A stretch of 14,091 nucleotides of DNA, taken from the NCBI GenBank assembly GCA_043721235.1, contig JAYSRE010000043.1, positions 1 to 14,091 of the forward strand. Direction: 5' to 3'. The notes below the pieces were generated by a model. That model searched no databases. It was not told the origin of the DNA and saw only the letters and a program-made list of their open reading frames with translations. A program made the position numbers and the translations under genes. Positions 1 to 6,178 of this stretch are shown here, one piece after another. The stretch comes from JAAFIP01 sp043721235 (GTDB lineage Bacteria > Pseudomonadota > Gammaproteobacteria > Burkholderiales > Burkholderiaceae_C). Every line of letters starts with the position of its first letter. Positions within the stretch are counted from its first letter, which is position 1.

Positions 1-26
1 CTTGGATTCCAGCACGAAGTGCAACA
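1..26 (+). repeat. IS30 left terminal inverted repeat (IRL)
   Basis: It begins CTTGGATTCCAGCACGAAG and matches the reverse complement of 1067-1092 over all 26 bases. Pairing stops at base 27. One more base to the left might belong to the repeat but lies outside the window. Confidence 0.92.
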
Positions 27-96
27 CCTCTAAAACAGGTGGGTCAAAAGCCAATAGGATGGTTTCTTTTTGACCTGCAAGTCTGCCAGAAGTACC

Positions 97-1062
97 ATGA
101 CCTATCCACAATTGACCCAAGACGAACGATACCAAATTCAAGCCCTGCATAACTGCGGGCAAAGTAACAGCAAGATTGCCAAGCAGTTAGGGCGCCACAA
201 AAGCACCATTGGCCGCGAACTTGGTCGCAACGCCAGCCCCGAGGGTTACGTGGCCGCACAGGCCCAGCAACTTGCCAGTGCGCGCGCACTGGGCTGCCGC
301 AACGCCAGCACGATTGCGCCCCAGCACTGGGTCAAGGTCAATGCCTATCTGCGCCTGTGGCTCTCGCCCCAGCAGGTGGCGGGCAGGCTCTTGCTGGAGG
401 ATGCCATTAGCATCAGCCACGAGAGCATTTACCAATATGTGTACCGCGACAAGGCCCAGGCAGGAGATCTGGTGAGGTATCTGCGCTGTCAGAAGGTGCG
501 GCGCAAACGCTACGCCAGCGGCCATGAGCGCAGAGGCCAGCTCAAAAACCGGGTGTGTATTGAGCAGCGACCCGCCCACATTGAGGCGCGCCAGCGGGTG
601 GGCGACTGGGAGGGCGATACTGTCATTGGACGGGGGCGCAAGGGCGTACTGGTGACACTGGTAGAGCGCAAATCGCGCTACACCTTGGCGCGTGAGCTGC
701 CCAACCGAGAGGCTGCGCCTGTCAGCAGCGCCATCATTGAGATGCTGCGCCCCCACAAAGAGCGCTGCCATACGTTGACGTTTGATAACGGCAAAGAGTT
801 TGCAGACCACGTCTTCTTTGGCCACTGTTTGGATGCAGATGTGTACTTTGCGCACCCCTACCACTCCTGGGAGCGGGGCACCAACGAGAACACTAATGGC
901 TTGATACGCCAGTACTTCCCCAAGGCGATGAGCTTTGCCAATCTGAGTGCCGATGATGTCAACGATGCGGTTTATCGCTTGAACCACAGACCTCGCAAAT
1001 GTCTGGGCTATCTCACCCCGCATGAGGTGTTCTATGGCCTGCAAATGTGTCCGTTAAACTAG
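97..1062 (+). CDS. IS30-family transposase
   Basis: This DDE transposase cuts and rejoins the IS ends. The 321-residue protein starts with a helix-turn-helix region (about 1-50; LTQDERYQI then SKIAKQLGRHKSTIGREL), followed by a linker and an RNase H-fold catalytic core. The likely triad is D174 (WEGDTVIG), D230 (TFDNG) and E264 (GTNENTNG), giving 33 residues between the second D and the E, the IS30 signature. A C-terminal HRPRKCLGYLTPHEVF motif is also typical of the family. I chose ATG 97 because family members begin M-T-Y-x-Q-L and AGAAG lies just upstream; a TTG at 70 in the same frame would add nine residues. The frame is undamaged and the stop lies 5 bp before the right inverted repeat. 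The long minus-strand open frame opposite it is a shadow. Confidence 0.95.
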   Translation: MTYPQLTQDERYQIQALHNCGQSNSKIAKQLGRHKSTIGRELGRNASPEGYVAAQAQQLASARALGCRNASTIAPQHWVKVNAYLRLWLSPQQVAGRLLLEDAISISHESIYQYVYRDKAQAGDLVRYLRCQKVRRKRYASGHERRGQLKNRVCIEQRPAHIEARQRVGDWEGDTVIGRGRKGVLVTLVERKSRYTLARELPNREAAPVSSAIIEMLRPHKERCHTLTFDNGKEFADHVFFGHCLDADVYFAHPYHSWERGTNENTNGLIRQYFPKAMSFANLSADDVNDAVYRLNHRPRKCLGYLTPHEVFYGLQMCPLN

Positions 1063-1066
1063 CTAC

Positions 1067-1092
1067 TGTTGCACTTCGTGCTGGAATCCAAG
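1067..1092 (-). repeat. IS30 right terminal inverted repeat (IRR)
   Basis: This is a perfect 26-bp mirror of the left end, ending GCTGGAATCCAAG. It starts 5 bp after the transposase stop codon. Confidence 0.92.
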
Positions 1093-1094
1093 GC

Positions 1095-1150
1095 GTTTTA
1101 GCCCTATCGCCCAAGAAAATGCTAGATAGTTAGCTATTATTTTGATAGTA
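1095..1150 (-). repeat. 56-bp dispersed hairpin repeat, copy A
   Basis: Read on the minus strand, this segment aligns without gaps to 6089-6144 on the plus strand, with 47 of 56 identical bases. Both copies begin TACTAT, share AAAATAATAGCT and TTGGGCGATAGG, and end CTAAAAC. In the middle GCTA pairs with TAGC across a 6-nt loop; copy B has GCTGC/GCAGC there. Copy A ends 2 bp from the IS30 right end and supplies the last codons and the TAA stop of the broken frame beside it. It resembles a high-copy intergenic repeat I recall from Comamonadaceae genomes, but I could not search. Confidence 0.8.
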
Positions 1151-1382
1151 AGTTACTAGCGGCAAGCCAGTCACCACTGGCAATGACCGGCTTGCCATGG
1201 GTAAACCGCAGGTTCATTTCGTACACAAAACACTGCAGGGTAATGTCGTTGGCCGCTTTTTGGCGCAGCGTGCCGTGTACAAAAAACAAATTTTCTGCGT
1301 GGTGGGGGGCCCACAGGCTCTGGCATGATGGGTGGCATGGTGTCTTAAACTGCTGTTTTAAACAGCTGTAGTTGATTGATCG
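1137..1382 (-). pseudogene. 3' remnant of an unidentified gene
   Basis: An open frame of 81 codons runs leftward from a TAG at 1383-1385 to a TAA at 1137-1139. It has no ATG near its 5' end; in-frame candidates are TTG at 1289 and an internal ATG at 1217. The stretch from about 1325 down to 1152 looks truly coding: third positions are G/C-rich and the peptide is well mixed, including CFVYEMNLRFTHG and KPVIASGDWLA. The four final codons and the stop lie inside dispersed repeat copy A. I do not recognise the family. The upstream part probably lost its start by deletion or rearrangement; a frameshift is possible, since another minus frame has ATGs near 1335. It could instead be a short gene with a TTG start. 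Confidence 0.45.
1349..1369. promoter_or_regulatory. Operator-like palindrome upstream of the EamA gene
   Basis: GCTGTTT and AAACAGC form perfect 7-bp arms around a single T (1352-1366). Beyond one mismatch on each side, AC/GT extends the symmetry to 21 bp. With a 1-nt centre it cannot form a good RNA hairpin, so a dimeric regulator site is likelier than a terminator. It sits about 50 bp before the GTG of the transporter gene. No regulator gene is adjacent and I cannot assign one. Confidence 0.3.
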
Positions 1383-1419
1383 CTAAATTTTTGAAAGCCG
1401 CATCTTTGAAAGCTCTATT

Positions 1420-2361
1420 GTGAACCGGTGGCTAGCCTTTGGGTGTTTGGCGCTGTCGATGACCCTGGTGGGCAGCTACGTGGGGCTGTCCAAGGGCTTG
1501 GTGGCCGTGTTTCCGGTGTTTTTATTGGCCTGGCTGCGCTTTGGCGTGGGGGCTGTAGCCATGCTGCACTGGTTGCGCAAGCCCGCCAGCGAACCACCTT
1601 TGACCAGGGCTACCCAGCGGCTGCTTTTTTTAGAGTCTTTTTTAGGCAATTTTTTATTTTCTATTTGCATGCTTTACGGGGTCAGCCTGACCAGTGCCGT
1701 AGCCGCAGGCGTGATCATGGCCAGCATACCGGCCTGTGTGGCGGTGCTAAGCTGGCTGCTTTTGCGCGAACGGGTGGCTGCGCGGGTGTGGGCAGGCGTG
1801 GGCTGCGCGGTGCTGGGGATTGCGCTGGTGTCTTTGGCTAAAGCCCCCGCACCTGCTGTAGCCACTGCCCTGCAAGCCGGGCCTGCGCCCAGCACGCAAA
1901 TGGCAATTCACGGTGCCAACGCCTGGCTGGGCAACCTGCTGCTGGTGTGCGCCGTGTTGTGCGAAGCGGCGTATGCCGTGATTGGCAAAAAGCTCACCGG
2001 TGTGCTGGGGCCCAAGCGCATTAGCGCGTTGATTAACCTGTGGGGCTTTGTACTGGTTACCCCGCTGGGCTTGTGGCAGGCCAGCAGCTTTGCCTTTGGT
2101 GCCGTAGCGCCAGGTACCTGGATGCTGCTAGTTTTTTATGCCCTTGCCGCCAGCGTGTGGACCGTGTGGCTGTGGATGACGGGGCTAAAAGTCGTGCCCG
2201 CAGCGCAGGCCGGTGTGTTTACTGTCATGCTGCCCATCAGCGCGGCTGCCGTAGGCGTACTGGTGCTGCACGAGCCTATTGGCAGCGCGCAACTGGTAGC
2301 TTTTGGCGTTGCCTTGCTGGGCGTGGTACTGGCTACTGCACCCCAAAGGCGCACGGCATAA
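1420..2361 (+). CDS. DMT-superfamily permease, EamA family
   Basis: This is an inner-membrane transporter of the drug/metabolite superfamily; the substrate cannot be told from sequence (exporters of amino acids or other small metabolites are usual). The 313 residues form two homologous EamA halves, about 5-138 and 169-305, each with five hydrophobic helices, for about ten membrane segments. Family features include PACVAVLSWLLLRERV at the end of the first half and LPISAAAVGVLVLHEPIG in the second, each with the conserved acidic residue near the helix end. A hydrophilic, Ala/Pro-rich linker at about 141-166 joins the halves. The start is GTG at 1420, with a weak GAAAG upstream; the frame is closed by TAA at 1384, so no ATG start is available. 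It stands alone, 74 bp before the next gene. Confidence 0.88.
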   Translation: MNRWLAFGCLALSMTLVGSYVGLSKGLVAVFPVFLLAWLRFGVGAVAMLHWLRKPASEPPLTRATQRLLFLESFLGNFLFSICMLYGVSLTSAVAAGVIMASIPACVAVLSWLLLRERVAARVWAGVGCAVLGIALVSLAKAPAPAVATALQAGPAPSTQMAIHGANAWLGNLLLVCAVLCEAAYAVIGKKLTGVLGPKRISALINLWGFVLVTPLGLWQASSFAFGAVAPGTWMLLVFYALAASVWTVWLWMTGLKVVPAAQAGVFTVMLPISAAAVGVLVLHEPIGSAQLVAFGVALLGVVLATAPQRRTA

Positions 2362-2435
2362 GACTACCGCAATCGATCTGGCTAGCTCTGTCTAGGCAGG
2401 CTTAATACAAGCAACTGCCACTTATACTGACCTGT

Positions 2436-3461
2436 ATGCACGACCTACTTCACCGCCTGGTGGCCGAGTTTTCTCTGCCCGTTGATAAAACTGCCCGCTT
2501 ATGGCAACTGTCCAAGCTGCACGAGCCTGGCCCTGCCCTGGCCAGGCACACCGAGCGCGTTTTAGGCGTTGTGGCTGCGCTGCTGCTGGGTGCGGGATTG
2601 ATTTTTTGGATTGCCGCCAACTGGCAAGACCAGTCACGGCAGTTTAAGTTTTACCTTATTCAGGCGGTGCTGCTGGCCAGCCTTACCGGCGCGCTGGCCT
2701 GGCCGCGCGGGCGCAGTGCGCTGCTGCTGCTGGCCACGATGGCGCTGGGCGGTTTGCTGGCTTTTATAGGGCAAACCTACCAAACCGGGGCCGACCCGTG
2801 GCAACTGTTTGCTGCATGGGGCGCACTGGCCCTGCTGTGGATGGTGGCAGCCCGCAGCGACATGCTGTGGGCCGTGTGGGTGCTGATAGTGGGCACAGGC
2901 ATTGCTCTGTGGTCGGGCGACCAATTGTTCAGCCCTGTGGGCAATACGCTGGGGCGCTCTTGGACGCAAAGCACCCTCACGCCCTCACTGTGGGCGCTGC
3001 TGGTGCTGGCAATTGCCTTGGTCAGCCGCACCAGTTTGCAGGCGCAGGACGGCAAAGTGCCTGGGCAATTGCATGGGCAATTGCATGGGCAATTGCATGG
3101 GCGATTGCATGGGCGATATGCGTTCAGGCTGGCGGTGTTGTTGGCGCTGGCAGCATGGTGCACTTACGGCATATGGGGTTTATTTGAAAAAGGCGAATCT
3201 TCTTACTTTATCAACGGCTTGTTTGTCGTGGGCACGGCGGCGCTGGCCTGGGCGGGCAAACCGCGCGACATTACCGTGCTGGCCATGGCTGTGCTGGCGC
3301 TGAATGTGCTGTTTTTAGCGGGTGTGGTGCATGTGATGTTTGACGGCGGATGGGGCGACTGGCTGGGCAAATTATTTATGTTCAGCCTAGTCGCCATGGC
3401 CAGCGTGGGTGTAAGCGGTAGTTGGATTTATAAAATGCAGCGCGCGGAGGTAAAAATATGA
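2436..3461 (+). CDS. DUF2157 multi-pass membrane protein
   Basis: This predicted inner-membrane protein of 341 residues has no known function. A soluble N-terminal stretch (1-40) is followed by about eight to ten hydrophobic segments. DUF2157 hallmarks are GLIFWIAANWQ (about 54-64) and IGQTYQTGADPWQLFAAWG (about 111-129). Residues 210-225 are four copies of a G-(Q/R)-L-H tetrapeptide encoded by a 12-bp tandem repeat, in a hydrophilic loop between membrane segments. The gene overlaps the next by ATGA (3458-3461), so the two are very probably co-translated. No strong ribosome site is visible before ATG 2436. The pairing with a DUF4401/GDYXXLXY protein is a recurrent bacterial arrangement as far as I know, which supports a joint envelope role, but no function should be assumed. 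Confidence 0.85.
   Translation: MHDLLHRLVAEFSLPVDKTARLWQLSKLHEPGPALARHTERVLGVVAALLLGAGLIFWIAANWQDQSRQFKFYLIQAVLLASLTGALAWPRGRSALLLLATMALGGLLAFIGQTYQTGADPWQLFAAWGALALLWMVAARSDMLWAVWVLIVGTGIALWSGDQLFSPVGNTLGRSWTQSTLTPSLWALLVLAIALVSRTSLQAQDGKVPGQLHGQLHGQLHGRLHGRYAFRLAVLLALAAWCTYGIWGLFEKGESSYFINGLFVVGTAALAWAGKPRDITVLAMAVLALNVLFLAGVVHVMFDGGWGDWLGKLFMFSLVAMASVGVSGSWIYKMQRAEVKI
3063..3110 (+). repeat. 12-bp in-frame tandem repeat (GGGCAATTGCAT, 4 units)
   Basis: There are four head-to-tail units at 3063, 3075, 3087 and 3099. The first three are identical and the fourth has GGGCGATTGCAT. A degenerate fifth unit (GGGCGATATGCG) follows at 3111. Each unit encodes G-(Q/R)-L-H, and each of the first three has the palindrome GCAATTGC at its centre. 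Copy-number changes would lengthen or shorten a loop of the DUF2157 protein without shifting the frame. Confidence 0.95.
3446..3450 (+). promoter_or_regulatory. Strong ribosome binding site for the DUF4401-GDYXXLXY gene
   Basis: GGAGG lies 7 nt before ATG 3458, inside the 3' end of the DUF2157 gene. It fixes the start within the ATGA overlap and indicates efficient independent or coupled initiation. Confidence 0.75.
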
Positions 3462-5299
3462 ACTTTGAGAAAAATCTTGTAGAAGCAGCCCAAGCAGAAG
3501 GTTTGCTGCCTAGCGCAGCCACCCAGGTGCTGCACGACCCGAGCCCGTCGTGGACCATCACCCTACTGACCCTGATTGGCGCGCAGTTTGCAGTGTGGCC
3601 ACTGATAGTGGTGCTGGGCTTACTGGGTGGTGATATTTTTCTGCAGCCGCCCATGTCGTTTGTGTTTGCAGGGCTGCTGATGGTGGGTGCCATAGTGGGC
3701 CTGCGCAACCAGCTTAATTTGTTGCTTACCCACATTTGCTTTAGCCTGCTGCTCACTGGTTTTGGGCTGCTGACGTTTTCAATGCTGGAAGTGATGAGCG
3801 CAGGGCAATGGAGCTTGCTGGTGCTGCTGGTTTTGCAAGTAGGCGCGGCCATGCTGGTGCGCGTGGGTTGGGTGCAGCGCCTGCTAGGCCTGGGCGCGGC
3901 CGTGGTTTTTTTGATGCTGATCCCGCAGAATTTTATGGGCGCTGGTCTGAGCGAAAGCGCCCTCATTCGGCACTTTCCGCTCTTGCCTAACGCACTGCTG
4001 CTGAGCGCCGTGTGGGCTGCCTGGTGCCTGTGCGAAGTGCGTCTGTCGGGCCATACTGTAGCGCGCAACATGGGCGCTTTTTTTGAGGGTGTTGGGGTAG
4101 CCCTGCTGTGCACCCAAATTTACGCCGCGCGTGGCTTTTTCATGGGCGATTTTGGGTCGGGCAGCCGCATGGGCTCTGCAGACGACCCCTTGGCGGGTAC
4201 GGGAGTGATGTTTGCACTGAACTGGGTGGTAGTGGTGCAAGTGGCGCTGACCATTGCAGCGTGGTGGTGGTTAACCCAGCGCTGGAAATTGCCTGCAGCA
4301 GAAAAACGCACAACGTGGACAATACTGACCGTGGTCTATCTGTGCTTGGTGGTGTTTGGCTTTTTTACACACGATGGCGGCATAGTGGCCGTGGTGGGTA
4401 CGGTCGCTTTGGCCACAGGCCGCAAACGCATGCTTGCGCTGACGCTGGTGGTGCTGCTGGCACAGTTGTCGGGCTTTTACTACGCACTGTCTTGGCCATT
4501 GGCACACAAGGCGCTGTTACTGGCCGTAGTGGGTGCGTTTTTAGGTTTATTTTTGTGGGCGCTGCGCAGGCAGTTCAGCCCAGCTACCTTGGCCAGTGCA
4601 TCACCTAGCGGTGTGGGCAAAGGCGCTGCGCGCAAGAGTGTGCTCGCCATGGCCCTGATTGCCACAGGCGCCGTGCTGTCATTGGGTGCGGCCAACTACG
4701 ATGTCATGAAAAAAGAACAGGTTATCACAGGTGGGCAAAAAATCTACTTGGCCTTGGTACCGCGCGACCCACGGTCGCTAATGCAGGGCGATTACATGGC
4801 TCTGAACTTTGCCTTTGCCCGCACGCTCAACGAGGCGCTTGGACGAACTAATCAGGACAACCGCCTGCAAACCCGCGCCAAAGTAGTGGCCAAGCTAGAT
4901 ACACGCGGCGTAGCACAGGTGCTGCGCGCAGCCAGTCCTGGCCCGTCAGGCAAAGAAGTGCTGGCAGCTGGTGAAATCTTGCTGCCCGTGCTGCGCAAGG
5001 GCGGTGAGTGGGTGCTGGTGACCGATGCGTTTTTCTTTCCCGAAGGCCGTGGCGAGCCGTTCAAGGCGGCTAAATTTGGTGAGTTTCGCGCTCTTCCCGA
5101 CGGCCGCGCCTTGCTGGTGGGCTTGGTTGATGACAAGCTCAAAACCATAGTCCCTGCCACCGTAGCGGTCACTAGAGCTGAGCGTGAGGCCCTAGAAACT
5201 GCGCCAGAGCAAGCGACCGCAGAGGTAGCAGAGGCGGCAGAAGTTGCCTCGACCACCACAAACGCACCAAGCTCAGGTGCAGCAAAGCCAGCCAAATAA
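3458..5299 (+). CDS. DUF4401 - GDYXXLXY fusion membrane protein
   Basis: This 613-residue protein has two parts. Residues about 30-370 are a polytopic membrane region of the DUF4401 type, with about ten to twelve hydrophobic helices. After a basic linker (about 371-393) and one more hydrophobic helix (about 394-412) comes a soluble domain of the GDYXXLXY family (about 415-575). Its name motif is present as GDYMALNF at 444-451, with F in place of the final Y. That domain is probably periplasmic or extracytoplasmic. The tail (about 575-613) is rich in Ala, Glu and Thr and looks disordered. In many genomes the two domains are separate neighbouring genes; here they are one polypeptide. It overlaps the DUF2157 gene by four bases, so both probably act together in the envelope; the biochemical role is unknown. 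It ends 12 bp from the convergent tupA. Confidence 0.85.
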   Translation: MNFEKNLVEAAQAEGLLPSAATQVLHDPSPSWTITLLTLIGAQFAVWPLIVVLGLLGGDIFLQPPMSFVFAGLLMVGAIVGLRNQLNLLLTHICFSLLLTGFGLLTFSMLEVMSAGQWSLLVLLVLQVGAAMLVRVGWVQRLLGLGAAVVFLMLIPQNFMGAGLSESALIRHFPLLPNALLLSAVWAAWCLCEVRLSGHTVARNMGAFFEGVGVALLCTQIYAARGFFMGDFGSGSRMGSADDPLAGTGVMFALNWVVVVQVALTIAAWWWLTQRWKLPAAEKRTTWTILTVVYLCLVVFGFFTHDGGIVAVVGTVALATGRKRMLALTLVVLLAQLSGFYYALSWPLAHKALLLAVVGAFLGLFLWALRRQFSPATLASASPSGVGKGAARKSVLAMALIATGAVLSLGAANYDVMKKEQVITGGQKIYLALVPRDPRSLMQGDYMALNFAFARTLNEALGRTNQDNRLQTRAKVVAKLDTRGVAQVLRAASPGPSGKEVLAAGEILLPVLRKGGEWVLVTDAFFFPEGRGEPFKAAKFGEFRALPDGRALLVGLVDDKLKTIVPATVAVTRAEREALETAPEQATAEVAEAAEVASTTTNAPSSGAAKPAK

Positions 5300-5311
5300 A
5301 AGCCGTTAAAA

Positions 5312-6178
5312 CTACTTTGCGGCGTTAGGAAAGAACAGCTGCTCACCGCCAATTTTGTAGCTGGCTATCACGCTTTGCCCTGCAGGTGAGGTAACCCAGT
5401 CTACTAACTTTTGCGCCTCCTGCACTTTCACATGGGGATGCTTGCTGAGGCTGATAGCCATCACACCGTATTGGTTAAACAAGCGGGTGTCGCCCTGCAC
5501 CAGTACGGCCAGATCAGCGCGGTTTTTAAAGTTAAGCCACGTACCGCGGTCTGCCAGCACGTAGGCCCCGCTGGAGGCAGCCATGTTGAGTGCTGGGCCC
5601 ATGCCGCAGCCGCACTCTTTGTAGCCGCTGCTTTTTAGGACAGCCCCGGCCACTGCAGTGGCCATGCCCCAAAAACGCAGCTCTGCGGCGTGGGTGCCTG
5701 ACTTGTCACCGCGCGATACAAATGCCGCATTGGCGCTGCTTACTTTTTGCAGCGCAGCAACAATGTCTTTGCCTGCGGTGCCTGCAGGGTCGGATTTGGG
5801 GCCAATGAGCACAAAATCGTTGTACATCACCGGGTAACGCTTGGGACTAAAACCTTCTGCAACAAATTTATCTTCGGCCACCGCATCGTGTACAAAAAGC
5901 ACATCGGCATCACCTCGGCGGGCCAAGTCTATGGCTTGGCCGGTGCCCAAAGCCACCACTTTAATGTCCAAACCGGTGGCCTTTTTAAATTCAGGCAGCA
6001 TATGGCCAAACAGACCCGACTGCTCGGTGGATGTGGTGGACACCATTACTATAGACTGCGCCTGTGCACTTACCGCGCAAATGCTTGATACTATAAAAAT
6101 AATAGCTGCTTGTGCAGCATTTCCTTGGGCGATAGGCCTAAAACACTTAAAAAATAGATTAACTTGCTTGAGCAGCAT
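5312..6178 (-). CDS. tupA: Tungstate-binding periplasmic protein TupA
   Basis: This is the substrate-binding protein of a tungstate (possibly molybdate) ABC importer. The 288-residue precursor has an N-terminal signal peptide, with hydrophobic AAIIFIVSSICAVSA at about 24-38 and probable cleavage near 38-40. Family motifs are STTST (47-51, oxyanion contact), GTGQA (78-82), GDADV (89-93), YPVMYNDFVLIGPK (115-128), SRGDKSGTH (155-163), GMGPALNMA (192-200), DRGTW (210-214) and NQYGVM (235-240). The start ATG (6178-6176) shares one base with the tupC stop (TGATG) and is preceded by AAGGGG, so it is secure. Codons 12-30 lie inside dispersed repeat copy B, so the repeat encodes much of the signal peptide. 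C189 and C191 lie where relatives I recall have other residues. It is the last gene of tupB-tupC-tupA and ends convergently with the neighbour. Confidence 0.92.
   Translation of the reverse strand: MLLKQVNLFFKCFRPIAQGNAAQAAIIFIVSSICAVSAQAQSIVMVSTTSTEQSGLFGHMLPEFKKATGLDIKVVALGTGQAIDLARRGDADVLFVHDAVAEDKFVAEGFSPKRYPVMYNDFVLIGPKSDPAGTAGKDIVAALQKVSSANAAFVSRGDKSGTHAAELRFWGMATAVAGAVLKSSGYKECGCGMGPALNMAASSGAYVLADRGTWLNFKNRADLAVLVQGDTRLFNQYGVMAISLSKHPHVKVQEAQKLVDWVTSPAGQSVIASYKIGGEQLFFPNAAK
6089..6144 (+). repeat. 56-bp dispersed hairpin repeat, copy B, inside tupA
   Basis: It matches copy A (1095-1150, opposite strand) at 47 of 56 positions without gaps. The centre is a perfect hairpin, GCTGC-TTGT-GCAGC; the equivalent stem in copy A keeps four pairs, with one G-C changed to A-T on both sides. 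The whole copy lies in the tupA frame and encodes residues C12 to V30. Confidence 0.8.

Larger units (their letters stand above)
1..1092 (+). mobile_element. Complete IS30-family insertion sequence
   Basis: The segment is bounded by perfect 26-bp inverted repeats, at 1-26 and 1067-1092, and holds a single transposase gene that fills nearly all of it. Size (1092 bp), one open frame and the transposase type are as expected for IS30. The left repeat begins at the first base of the window, so the left flank is not visible and any target duplication (normally 2-3 bp in this family) cannot be tested. On the right, only GC (1093-1094) separates the element from a dispersed repeat. Frame, catalytic residues and both ends are intact, so the element could be active or recently inserted. 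The inverted repeat itself contains a small GCAC/GTGC palindrome. Confidence 0.93.

Noticed and set aside
70..96. TTG start for the IS30 transposase nine codons upstream
   Set aside because: The added residues do not match the usual N-terminus of IS30 transposases, and the ATG at 97 has a better ribosome site and family fit.
187..1044. Long minus-strand open frame (285 codons) opposite the IS30 transposase
   Set aside because: The plus-strand frame has a full transposase with catalytic residues. The minus frame is rich in Ala, Leu and Val without a recognisable family and arises from third-position GC bias.
1161..1196. GGCAAGCC/GGCTTGCC inverted repeat with a nested GCCAGT/ACTGGC stem
   Set aside because: It lies inside the coding-like part of the gene remnant, and the two stems compete for the same bases. 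No T run or regulatory context supports a function.
3063..3122. Possible CRISPR-like or short repeat array
   Set aside because: Units of 12 bp follow each other without spacers and stay in frame inside a membrane-protein gene, so this is a coding microsatellite.
3382..4113. Minus-strand open frame of 243 codons opposite the DUF2157 and DUF4401 genes
   Set aside because: It crosses the junction of two well-supported plus-strand genes, and its Ser/Thr/Pro-rich composition is typical of an antisense shadow.
5300..5311. Shared bidirectional terminator between the convergent GDYXXLXY and tupA genes
   Set aside because: The 12-bp gap and surrounding bases contain no clear GC stem with flanking A/T runs.
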